Shown here: one piece after another, positions 7,197 to 13,134 of the stretch | Position numbering within the stretch: position 1 is the stretch's first letter | How the letters are laid out: the number at the start of each line of letters is the position of its first letter | Assembly: GCA_051881715.1 (NCBI GenBank) | Contig: JBJEQK010000078.1 | Span: 1-13,134 of the forward strand | Source of the DNA: UBA1425 sp051881715 | Lineage (GTDB): Bacteria > Bacillota > Clostridia > Oscillospirales > Acutalibacteraceae | Length of the DNA: 13,134 bases | Reading direction: 5' to 3' | The notes under the pieces: model-generated | The model's database searches: none | What the model saw: only the letters and a program-made list of their open reading frames with translations | What the model was told of the DNA's origin: nothing | Translations under genes and position numbers: made by a program

Positions 7197-8510
7197 TCAG
7201 TCGGATTCCAGCACATTCTTGGTAATATCCTGAATCGTTGTGCGCACGGAGGCATCCTTGCCCATGATGCGCTTGATCTCCTGCAATGCGTGAACGACGG
7301 TGGAGTGGTCACGCCCGCCGAAGGCATCGCCGATGGCCTTGGTGGACATCCCCGTCTGCTCGCTGACGATGTACATGGCGATCATGCGCATACGTGCCGT
7401 CTGGGCATCCCGCTTTTTGGAGCGGATGTCCGCAGGATTGGCGTTGTATGTACGGGCAGTCTCCTCGATGATGCGATCTACCGTCACCGTCTGGGGGCGA
7501 TCCTCATTGAGGATATCCTTGATGGCGTTCTGCACCGTGACCATGTTCGGCATGGAGCCGTGGATGCTGACCACCGCCTTGACCTTTTTGACAGCGCCCT
7601 CCAGCTGACGGACGTTGTTCTTGATCTTGTCCGCAATGAACTGCACCACATCGTCCGAAAGCTCCAGATCCAGCGCCTGCGCCTTGCGGCGGACGATGGC
7701 GATTCGGGTCTCCACATCCGGCGGCTGGATGTCGGCGATCAAGCCCATCTCAAAGCGGGTACGCAGCCGCTCCTCGAGGGTGGCGATCTCCTTGGGCGGA
7801 CGGTCGGAGGTGAGGACGATCTGGTTGCCGGCCTGGGTCAGGGTGTTGAAGGTGTGAAAAAACTCCTCCTCCGTCGCAGGCTTTCCGGCGATAAACTGGA
7901 TGTCGTCCACCAGCAGAACGTCTGCCGAACGGTACTTTTCGTGCAGGGTGTTCATGGCACTCTGTCCCATGCGGATGCCCTGAATGATCTCGTTGGTAAA
8001 CGCCTCTCCCTGCGTGAACAGGATCCGCGCCTCGGGATCGTTGGACTTGATCTCGTTGGCAATGGCGTTGAGCAGATGCGTTTTGCCAAGACCCGAGCGA
8101 CCGTAAATGAACAGCGGATTGTACGCCCCGCCGGGGTTTTGGGAAACGGCCTGCGCTGCCGCGTGGGCAAACTTGTTGGAGGAGCCCACAACGAACGTGT
8201 CAAAGGTGTTTTCCTCAGGCGCACTCTTTTCCGCATCGGCCGCATCCTCGGATTTGCGGATGCCGTCGGACAGCTCCAGCACGATCTCCACCGGGAAACC
8301 CAGCACCTGCTCAAAAGCATCGTGCAGGACGCCGGTAAATTTCTGCTCGATCACCTTGCGTTTGAAATCGGCGTTCACCGCAAGCATCACCGTGCTGCCG
8401 TCAAAAGAGACGGGGCTCAGATCCGCAAGCCACACTTTATACACAATGTCCGAAACTTTGCCTTGGATCACTTCCGCAACCAGCAGCCAGAGTTCTTCAA
8501 ACGAATTCAT
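7197..8510 (-). CDS. dnaA: Chromosomal replication initiator protein DnaA
   Basis: DnaA binds DnaA boxes at the origin, oligomerises with ATP, melts DNA and loads the helicase. All four domains are visible in 437 residues: domain I (about 1-80), a short acidic linker (about 82-105), and the AAA+ core. The core has GRSGLGKT (137-144), LLVDDIQF (199-206), the LTSDRPP sensor region (233-239) and the arginine finger region LEERLRTRFEMG (245-256). The DNA-binding domain ends with GGRDHSTVVHA (398-408). The ATG at 8508-8510 is preferred because AAAGGGG lies 8 nt upstream; an in-frame TTG at 8529-8531 is weaker. dnaN does not follow; instead ftsY, rdgB and yhbY do, which is not the usual Firmicute order. 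Confidence 0.97.
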   Translation of the reverse strand: MNSFEELWLLVAEVIQGKVSDIVYKVWLADLSPVSFDGSTVMLAVNADFKRKVIEQKFTGVLHDAFEQVLGFPVEIVLELSDGIRKSEDAADAEKSAPEENTFDTFVVGSSNKFAHAAAQAVSQNPGGAYNPLFIYGRSGLGKTHLLNAIANEIKSNDPEARILFTQGEAFTNEIIQGIRMGQSAMNTLHEKYRSADVLLVDDIQFIAGKPATEEEFFHTFNTLTQAGNQIVLTSDRPPKEIATLEERLRTRFEMGLIADIQPPDVETRIAIVRRKAQALDLELSDDVVQFIADKIKNNVRQLEGAVKKVKAVVSIHGSMPNMVTVQNAIKDILNEDRPQTVTVDRIIEETARTYNANPADIRSKKRDAQTARMRMIAMYIVSEQTGMSTKAIGDAFGGRDHSTVVHALQEIKRIMGKDASVRTTIQDITKNVLESD

Positions 8511-8579
8511 TTCTTCTACCCCTTTACACAACCTGAAAGTGCGCTATAGCACAAATACCCATCTTATGATTTACGGTTT

Positions 8580-8608
8580 ATTATACCACACAAAAAAATC
8601 CTTTTCAA
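8580..8608 (-). promoter_or_regulatory. Sigma-A promoter of the dnaA-ftsY-rdgB-yhbY operon
   Basis: On the minus strand TTGAAA (complement of 8603-8608) and TATAAT (complement of 8580-8585) are spaced 17 bp. The predicted start near 8573 gives a leader of about 60 nt that contains a small GTGC/GCAC hairpin (8539-8552 region). A CTTTACACA sequence (8522-8530) in the leader is one base off a relaxed DnaA box and could serve autoregulation, but a single imperfect box is weak evidence. Confidence 0.8.
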
Positions 8609-8804
8609 CTTCTTTATATTGTGGACGGGTTTGGGTAAATGTCAATTTGTTGTAAAAGGCGGTATTGTTTTCCGTTTTCGCTCCTCCCCTGTTATATATA
8701 CAACCGTTCGGCGAATAAAGTTGCATTTTGTTTCAAAAAAGTGCATCCTTTGCGCCGCTGCATGAAAAAAAGGATATCTTAATGAAATCTTAAACTTTTC
8801 ATGA

Positions 8805-8833
8805 TTGCTTCTTAAAATTTGATTCTGTATACT
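8805..8833 (+). promoter_or_regulatory. Candidate promoter reading into the hairpin-rich intergenic region
   Basis: TTGCTT (8805-8810) and TATACT (8828-8833) are spaced 17 bp in an AT-rich stretch. The -10 is good, the -35 is mediocre. Transcription would start near 8840 and run rightward through three stable hairpins with no convincing coding sequence. Confidence 0.45.
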
Positions 8834-8839
8834 ATACGC

Positions 8840-9097
8840 AGATCCGACAGGCTTCACTCCGATGTGGTCCTCCGTCTTTCTCCAAAGCGCTTCACACATC
8901 GGAGACCCCCTTTTCGCCGTGTGCGGATTACCCCTTTCCGCACACGGTTTGCAGCATCCCCCTCCGCTATCCCCAAGCGGAGTAAAATAAAACGACCGAC
9001 TGTTTTTCAGAAAGGAGGTTGTCCGAAGAAAACGTGAACGGAAACCAAGGCAGCACTGTTTGATATCATCGTCCCGGTATCGGCAGCGCTGCTTTTC
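8840..9097 (+). ncRNA. Candidate structured small RNA (hairpin array)
   Basis: No gene is found between dnaA and the phosphoribosyltransferase (8511-9176), but this part holds unusually strong inverted repeats: a 10-bp stem (8857-8866 with 8895-8904), an 11-bp perfect stem (8917-8927 with 8937-8947) and a 7-bp stem (8962-8968 with 8976-8982). A good Shine-Dalgarno-like AGGAGG (9013-9018) then overlaps a bulged 8-bp stem (9017-9025 with 9039-9046). The segment ends in an imperfect stem (9050-9058 with 9084-9092) followed by TTTT. A candidate promoter lies just upstream. I do not recognise the fold; it lacks the conserved sequences of SRP RNA, RNase P RNA and T-box leaders. It could be a small RNA, a long leader, or origin-associated DNA. 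Confidence 0.35.
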
Positions 9098-9117
9098 CTA
9101 TACCTTTATAATATATA

Positions 9118-9146
9118 TTGACCTTTTCCGCACGATGGTGTATACT
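9118..9146 (+). promoter_or_regulatory. Sigma-A promoter of the phosphoribosyltransferase gene
   Basis: TTGACC (9118-9123) and TATACT (9141-9146) are separated by 17 bp, each box one base from consensus. The predicted start near 9153 leaves a short leader with GGAGG (9164-9168) placed 8 nt before the ATG at 9177. Confidence 0.82.
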
Positions 9147-9176
9147 GTATGTATCATTTTTTCGGAGGCTGACACC

Positions 9177-9731
9177 ATGTATTATTCCATGAATATCGCG
9201 GGCATCGAGCATAAACTGCCCCTGTGCAAGGTCACGGATGATCTGTACATCGGCGCCTTTGTCGTGTTCGGCAACGCCAAGCTGACGGTGGCTTGTGCGA
9301 GAGAACTGCTCAAGATCGCGCCCGACTACGACTACATCATCACCGCCGAGGCGAAGGGCATCCCGCTGGCGCATGAGATGGCGCGCCAAAACGAGGACGA
9401 GACCTACTTCATCGCCCGCAAGTACCCGAAGCTGTATATGAGCGGTGTGTTTGAAGCCACCGTCCGCTCCATCACCACCGACAAGGTGCAGACGCTGTAT
9501 CTGGACACGGTGGAAGCGGAGCAAATGCAGGGCAAGCGCATCCTGATCGTGGACGATGTGATCTCCACCGGCGAATCCCTCCATGCCCTCGAGGAGCTGG
9601 TCAAAAAGGCCGGCGGCAACATCGTCGGCAAGATGGCTGTCCTGGCGGAGGGTGATGCTCAGAACCGTCCCGACATCCTGTATCTGGAAAAGCTGCCGCT
9701 GTTCAACGCCGACGGTACGGTAAAAGCGTAA
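9177..9731 (+). CDS. Adenine-type purine phosphoribosyltransferase
   Basis: This 184-residue cytoplasmic enzyme belongs to the type I phosphoribosyltransferase family, which joins a free purine base to PRPP and releases pyrophosphate in salvage. ILIVDDVISTGES (122-134) is the PRPP-binding loop with its acidic pair. AEAKGIPLAHEMAR (57-70) resembles the corresponding segment of adenine phosphoribosyltransferases, and ARKYPKLYMSG (80-90) has the flexible-loop position. Length fits APRT or xanthine PRT. The start is the ATG at 9177 with GGAGG 8 nt upstream; longer in-frame starts would lie inside the promoter. It is a single-gene unit with its own promoter and terminator. Base specificity (adenine, xanthine or hypoxanthine) cannot be settled from motifs. 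Confidence 0.88.
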   Translation: MYYSMNIAGIEHKLPLCKVTDDLYIGAFVVFGNAKLTVACARELLKIAPDYDYIITAEAKGIPLAHEMARQNEDETYFIARKYPKLYMSGVFEATVRSITTDKVQTLYLDTVEAEQMQGKRILIVDDVISTGESLHALEELVKKAGGNIVGKMAVLAEGDAQNRPDILYLEKLPLFNADGTVKA

Positions 9732-9763
9732 TATCTTTTTCGGCACCAAACACGCAAAATGAC

Positions 9764-9801
9764 GCCCGGATGGATCCGTACAAAAACGGATCTCTCCGGG
9801 C
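9764..9801 (+). terminator. Strong hairpin terminator after the phosphoribosyltransferase
   Basis: GCCCGGA (9764-9770) pairs with TCCGGGC (9795-9801), and GATCCGT (9773-9779) with ACGGATC (9786-9792), giving 14 pairs around a two-base internal loop. It begins 32 nt after the stop codon. The following TTGTTGATATTG is only moderately U-rich. Confidence 0.72.
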
Positions 9802-9863
9802 TTGTTGATATTGTACACTTTCTATGGTGTTGCGTCCTCTTCTTTTGGCGCACCGGCGAATTC

Positions 9864-9890
9864 GAGCACTGCTTCGGCGGTGCTCTTTTT
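9864..9890 (+). terminator. Rho-independent terminator with UUCG tetraloop
   Basis: GAGCACTGC (9864-9872) pairs with GCGGTGCTC (9877-9885) around a TTCG loop, with one G-U pair, followed directly by TTTTT (9886-9890). This is a textbook terminator reading rightward. It sits about 60 nt after the first hairpin and insulates the beta-helix genes from upstream reading. Confidence 0.88.
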
Positions 9891-9930
9891 ATGTGCTTTT
9901 GCACAAACCGATGGTTCTTCGTTCAAAGCA

Positions 9931-9942
9931 GAACAAATGTTC
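9931..9942 (+). promoter_or_regulatory. LexA/SOS-box-like palindrome 1
   Basis: GAACAAATGTTC matches the Gram-positive LexA (DinR) core GAACRNRYGTTC exactly. It lies upstream of the candidate promoter of the first beta-helix gene. No LexA gene is in the window, so the binding protein is inferred; a phage-type repressor could also use such a site. Confidence 0.68.
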
Positions 9943-9965
9943 ACAATATGTTTACACCATCCTAA

Positions 9966-9997
9966 TTGATTATTTCAGAATAGTTGTTTAGTATAGT
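9966..9997 (+). promoter_or_regulatory. Candidate promoter of the beta-helix genes
   Basis: TTGATT (9966-9971) is followed 17 bp later by TAGTAT (9989-9994); an overlapping TATAGT (9992-9997) would have a 20-bp spacer. Neither is strong, but the region is AT-rich and lies between the two LexA-like palindromes, the layout expected of a repressible promoter. Confidence 0.45.
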
Positions 9998-10002
9998 AAT
10001 CA

Positions 10003-10014
10003 GAACATTTGTTC
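10003..10014 (+). promoter_or_regulatory. LexA/SOS-box-like palindrome 2
   Basis: GAACATTTGTTC is the exact reverse complement of the first palindrome, so both sites are the same operator in opposite orientation. It would overlap or lie just after the predicted transcription start, where a bound repressor would block the polymerase. The centres of the two sites are 72 bp apart, close to seven helical turns. Confidence 0.68.
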
Positions 10015-10107
10015 GACACGCATTTAAAAGGGGGTGATATGTATGCTGTGACAAACTATCTCAAAGAACAACCAAAAACTACTCTATTATGGAAAGGATG
10101 GACAAAC

Positions 10108-11904
10108 ATGACGAAGCATTCTGTAATTACCACAGAAAACATTAAAAATAACATTCAACTGCCCACAAATCTCGCTGACGGAGACCTGATTGAGACGACA
10201 GGCTACTATGTCAGCAATGATGGCGGTGCAGGGACATTCACCGTTCGCACAAAAGATACTGAGGAAACAGCAGACAATATGTTTACCTATTCGCTTAACA
10301 ACGACCTGATCGCCGAACTTCAGACACCTAACGGCGTTGTCAACATCGATCAGCTTGGTGCGAAAGGGGACGGTATTATTCCGGACAATTATGTTCACTC
10401 CTCTGCATCTGCCTTATCCGTCAACAACAATGCATCCGACAACGTCAGCTATCTGAATGCGGCACTGGCGAAAGAGAATATCCAAAAAATTGAACTTACG
10501 GAAAATAAAAACTATGTCGTTAGAAGTTCGATCAACTTTGTGAGTGGGCATGATGTTACGATTGACGGTAATGCATCCGGCAGTGGAAATTCTGCATCAA
10601 TTCTGCAATATAATACAAGCGTTGTAAACACGCTCGATGTACAGAACGGCGCACATGTGTGCATATCTAACATGACTGTCTACGGCTATCCCCGTAACTG
10701 TGTTGTTGGTTGCAAGGACGGCAATCAGCTGACCATGAAAAATGTTACGATTTATTCGTCTACGGACGGAATTTGCTTTTATTCCGCAAGCAATCCGCAC
10801 ACGGCCAAGGTTGAAAACTGTCATATTTATGCCCAGGATAAAGCATTGAACTGTGCGAAAGTGGAGCATTCATTGTTTAAGGAACTGACCATTGCGCCGT
10901 CCAATAACTATTTGACAACCGGCATTTCCTTGGCTCAGGATAACTGTTCCAATAGTTTCAGGAATATTTCCATTACAGGAAATGCGCAAACCCGTTCAAA
11001 TAGTTACGGTATTAGTTCGAGTATCTTTAATGACAGCAACCTTTTCGATGATATACGCATCGATGGAGTGAATACAGCGGTCGCTCCGGGTTCTGCAAAC
11101 ACCTTCTTCAATCACATTTTCGCCATAAATTGGAATTACGCAGTCAAAATTTCTATGACTTCCAATGCAACTATTCAAAACAGCACGTTTTTAGGAAGCG
11201 GCAAGAACGCATTTCGATACACCGGTTTGGAGTGTGACAATGTCATTGTTCGGAATTGCTTGTTTGAAACAACGGAAGCATGGATTGATATCGATCCGCT
11301 TAACAGCGAAAACAGCGATAGTGTCTTCTTCGACCACTGTAAATTCCGTTTGACCGATGCAACCAATCTCTCCGCAGTGACATCCTGTATCCGTACCACA
11401 GCAAAGATGGATGGTGTCTTTTTGGATTGTATTTTTGACGCGAAAGAATATCCCTTGGATGATGAACACACGCACGGAAACGCTGCGCTGTTCTGTTTCA
11501 CGGCTGAGAACGGATCCTATACGCAAAATTGGATTTTTAATGGTTGCCAGTTTGTATACTCCACAGAGAACACAGTGGGGCTGAATTCTCCAATCCGTAT
11601 TGATGCACAGAATCGCCAAAACATTCATGTGCTTGTGAAGGGTTGTGCACTCGAGGGTTTCCGTTGGACGATGCGTATCAGCAATGCAAACGAAACATCG
11701 TCCTCTGTTTCGCCAGCCGGAGCTGAGACCGTGATTGTAAATCCCGCTTTTTCTGCGGAATCCAATGACGATCTCCAATCGGAAGCAATCAGTCGAATGA
11801 ACGAAACAGCGTCATTCGGCGCACTTGGCAATCTGTATATTCTCGCATCGGCTGCTTCTGGTTCCTATTACAAAGCAGGCGAACAGTACGGTATTACCGA
11901 CTGA
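10108..11904 (+). CDS. Parallel beta-helix protein, pectate-lyase-3/phage-tailspike-like (paralogue A)
   Basis: The 598-residue protein has no signal peptide and no membrane segment. Residues 25-46 (GDLIETTGYYVSNDGGAGTF...) resemble the head-binding or connector motif seen at the start of phage tail spikes. VNIDQLGAKGDG (78-89) is the opening of a Pectate_lyase_3 domain, though the usual DDT is replaced. The rest is a long array of short strands with NCxF, F.NC.F and VENC.I turns, typical of a right-handed parallel beta-helix. Catalytic acids for polysaccharide cleavage are not evident. The ATG at 10108 is chosen because it aligns exactly with the start of the downstream paralogue and has AAAGGA upstream. 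An ATG at 10039 with GGGGGTGAT would add 23 residues. Base composition is more AT-rich than the housekeeping genes. Confidence 0.75.
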   Translation: MTKHSVITTENIKNNIQLPTNLADGDLIETTGYYVSNDGGAGTFTVRTKDTEETADNMFTYSLNNDLIAELQTPNGVVNIDQLGAKGDGIIPDNYVHSSASALSVNNNASDNVSYLNAALAKENIQKIELTENKNYVVRSSINFVSGHDVTIDGNASGSGNSASILQYNTSVVNTLDVQNGAHVCISNMTVYGYPRNCVVGCKDGNQLTMKNVTIYSSTDGICFYSASNPHTAKVENCHIYAQDKALNCAKVEHSLFKELTIAPSNNYLTTGISLAQDNCSNSFRNISITGNAQTRSNSYGISSSIFNDSNLFDDIRIDGVNTAVAPGSANTFFNHIFAINWNYAVKISMTSNATIQNSTFLGSGKNAFRYTGLECDNVIVRNCLFETTEAWIDIDPLNSENSDSVFFDHCKFRLTDATNLSAVTSCIRTTAKMDGVFLDCIFDAKEYPLDDEHTHGNAALFCFTAENGSYTQNWIFNGCQFVYSTENTVGLNSPIRIDAQNRQNIHVLVKGCALEGFRWTMRISNANETSSSVSPAGAETVIVNPAFSAESNDDLQSEAISRMNETASFGALGNLYILASAASGSYYKAGEQYGITD

Positions 11905-11956
11905 CAGAATTCAAAAAGGTCGCATATAGTATCATAGGACGGTAGTAAAGTTTTTG

Positions 11957-12055
11957 GTCATTGCGAGTGAAACAAAGCAATCTGTGTCTCGGGAGCAGCA
12001 ACAACTCACCGGCAAGAGAATCAGATTGTTTCATCATTGCGTTCCTCGCAATGAC
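11957..12055. repeat. Palindromic MITE/REP-like element between the beta-helix genes
   Basis: GTCATTGCGAG (11957-11967) is perfectly inverted at 12045-12055, and the inner CAATCTG (11978-11984) is inverted at 12022-12028, so the roughly 100-bp unit folds into one long hairpin. A third copy makes a side stem, TCATTGCG (12034-12041) with CGCAATGA (12047-12054). TCATTGCGAG...GCAATC ends are known from abundant small dispersed repeats in many bacteria. It has no coding capacity, and would sit in the transcript between the two genes. Confidence 0.72.
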
Positions 12056-12113
12056 TGTCTATGAAAAGTATGCGAAGCACAAGGAGAATCAATAATAAAG
12101 GAGGAACAAAACA

Positions 12114-13134
12114 ATGGCAACTTATGCAATAAATTTGACAGAATCGTTAAAAAATGGCACGTCCGGTTTGACGAACCTTACAGCCGGCGATGTGATCGAA
12201 ACAACCGGTTACTACGCTTCGGGAGACGGCGGTGCAGGAACATTCACCGTTTGCACAAACGAAGAAAACAAAACGCCAGACAATATGTTCACCTATGGGC
12301 TTGGAGATAACCTAATCGCTGAATTGCAGACCCCTAATGGCATTGTCAATATTGATCAGCTTGGAGCAAACGGAAATGCATGTATTCCAGACAGATATTA
12401 TGATGAAGTTTTGAATGCAGAAGAATGCAGCAATCGTTCCAACGATACTATTTCTTCGAACGCTTCGGCGATGGATAACCAGGGTGTTCTAAATGCTGCA
12501 TTCAATCATCCGGGAATACAGGAGGTACGATTGACCGCAGGCAAGATTTACGGTATTAGAAATCAGATTCAGATGCCAAGCAACCATTGCTTGAATGGTT
12601 GCAGCGCAACGATTATGAACTTGTCGCAAAACAACATGAAAACAATTGCGTGCGGAAAAGAAAATGATAACGAGACTGACGATGACGAGATTCGTATGAA
12701 TATCCGGATTGAAAATGTCCGTTTGATCGGAAATCATAGATTTGAAAAATCGAATTCAGAATCATCACAGGGAATTTGGATAAAAAACGGGAAGAACATT
12801 CAAATTCGAAATGTACAGATGGAACGTTTTGGCTTTGGTATTCACACAACATCCGATATTTCAGATTTCTATAATCAAGTAAGTATTGATAATATACAAA
12901 TTTGCGATGCTTTGATCGGAATCCAGCTCAATAATGCAGAAAACAGCTGCGTTGTCAATAGCAAGATCAGTACGGATTATACTCGGTTTGATTCCAGCAA
13001 GTACAATCACTGTATCTACGCAGGAGGCAGAGGAAAAAACAATATCCTCAAAAATTTGGTGTTAAAGAATTCCAATGGTGGCTATGCGATCAACAGGAAC
13101 GACGCATCCGAGATACCCTCGATTAACTATAATT
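12114..13134 (+). CDS. Parallel beta-helix protein, tailspike-like (paralogue B, partial)
   Basis: The frame starts at ATG 12114 with AAAGGAGG ending 9 nt upstream and stays open for 340 codons to the window end, so the C-terminus is missing. Its first 92 or so residues are closely related to paralogue A: ETTGYY, DGGAGTFTV, DNMFTY, LIAELQTPNG, VNIDQLGA and IPD are shared at matching positions. After that the two proteins share only the general pattern: VLNAAF, and beta-helix turns such as RIENVRLIGN and QIRNVQMERFGFGI. No signal peptide is present. It follows paralogue A by about 210 nt with the palindromic repeat between, and I see no promoter of its own, so it is probably co-transcribed. 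Function unknown; a carbohydrate-binding or depolymerising role is possible. Confidence 0.75.
   Translation, partial: MATYAINLTESLKNGTSGLTNLTAGDVIETTGYYASGDGGAGTFTVCTNEENKTPDNMFTYGLGDNLIAELQTPNGIVNIDQLGANGNACIPDRYYDEVLNAEECSNRSNDTISSNASAMDNQGVLNAAFNHPGIQEVRLTAGKIYGIRNQIQMPSNHCLNGCSATIMNLSQNNMKTIACGKENDNETDDDEIRMNIRIENVRLIGNHRFEKSNSESSQGIWIKNGKNIQIRNVQMERFGFGIHTTSDISDFYNQVSIDNIQICDALIGIQLNNAENSCVVNSKISTDYTRFDSSKYNHCIYAGGRGKNNILKNLVLKNSNGGYAINRNDASEIPSINYN

Noticed and set aside
6248..7225. Long open frame of 325 codons on the plus strand
   Set aside because: It is antisense to ftsY, has no ribosome binding site and no recognisable motif.
7290..8549. Long open frame of 419 codons on the plus strand
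   Set aside because: It lies antisense to dnaA, which has every expected motif; the composition is low-complexity Asp/His/Leu/Val/Gly as expected from the complement of a GC-rich gene.
8862..8990. Small frame of 42 codons in the hairpin region
   Set aside because: There is no Shine-Dalgarno before its ATG, and the peptide is made of the hairpin arms; the stems explain the sequence better.
9019..9063. Short leader peptide after AGGAGG (TTG or GTG start)
   Set aside because: The 9-14 residue frames are badly spaced from AGGAGG and have no regulatory codon run, so coding is not supported.
9013..9092. SRP RNA or T-box leader
   Set aside because: CCAAGGCAG briefly resembles part of SRP RNA, but the GGAAG tetraloop region is absent, and there is no T-box GGTGGNACCGCG-like core.
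8511..9176. Replication origin (oriC) beside dnaA
   Set aside because: The position, gene orientation and AT-rich patch (8760-8835) fit, but scanning both strands for TTWTNCACA gives only one near match (CTTTACACA, 8522-8530) and no cluster. Without skew data I do not call it.
9066..9818. Open frame of 250 codons on the minus strand
   Set aside because: It covers the promoter, the coding region and the terminator of the phosphoribosyltransferase on the opposite strand, and has no motif.

Overview
The window looks like a chromosomal segment of a low-to-mid GC Firmicute, most likely a gut clostridium near the Oscillospiraceae/Ruminococcaceae. The signs are AAAGGAGG-type ribosome binding sites, sigma-A promoters close to TTGACA-N17-TATAAT, a one-piece tmRNA with encoded CCA, an IPQTG sorting-type signal and a DUF4474-like surface protein. 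Genus and species cannot be fixed from the sequence alone.

Left part (1-5190), all on the minus strand. In transcription order it reads smpB, ssrA (tmRNA), a membrane-anchored DUF4474-like protein, a small secreted IPQTG protein, an RlmD/RlmCD-type rRNA methyltransferase, a GrpB-family protein, and the first 84 codons of a protein starting like the AEP primase of TOTE conflict systems, cut by the window edge. smpB and ssrA encode the two partners of trans-translation and share a strong promoter region.

Centre (5187-8608), also minus strand: one tight operon dnaA-ftsY-rdgB-yhbY behind a good sigma-A promoter. It joins replication initiation, the SRP receptor, nucleotide-pool cleaning and a ribosome-assembly RNA-binding protein. 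dnaA is not followed by dnaN here, and I find no convincing DnaA-box cluster beside it. Next comes a gene-free stretch of about 670 bases (8511-9176) holding the dnaA promoter, a second outward promoter and a run of strong hairpins that may be an undescribed small RNA.

Right part (9118-13134), plus strand: an adenine-type phosphoribosyltransferase with its own promoter and two downstream terminator hairpins, then two tandem paralogous parallel beta-helix proteins with a phage-tailspike-like N-terminus, the second cut by the window end. The first is preceded by two perfect GAAC-N4-GTTC palindromes, 72 bp apart, that look like LexA/SOS operators. The two genes are separated by a roughly 100-bp palindromic MITE/REP-like element. 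Base composition there is visibly more AT-rich than in the housekeeping part, which fits acquired DNA. This putatively damage-inducible beta-helix pair is the best candidate for an undescribed system in the window.
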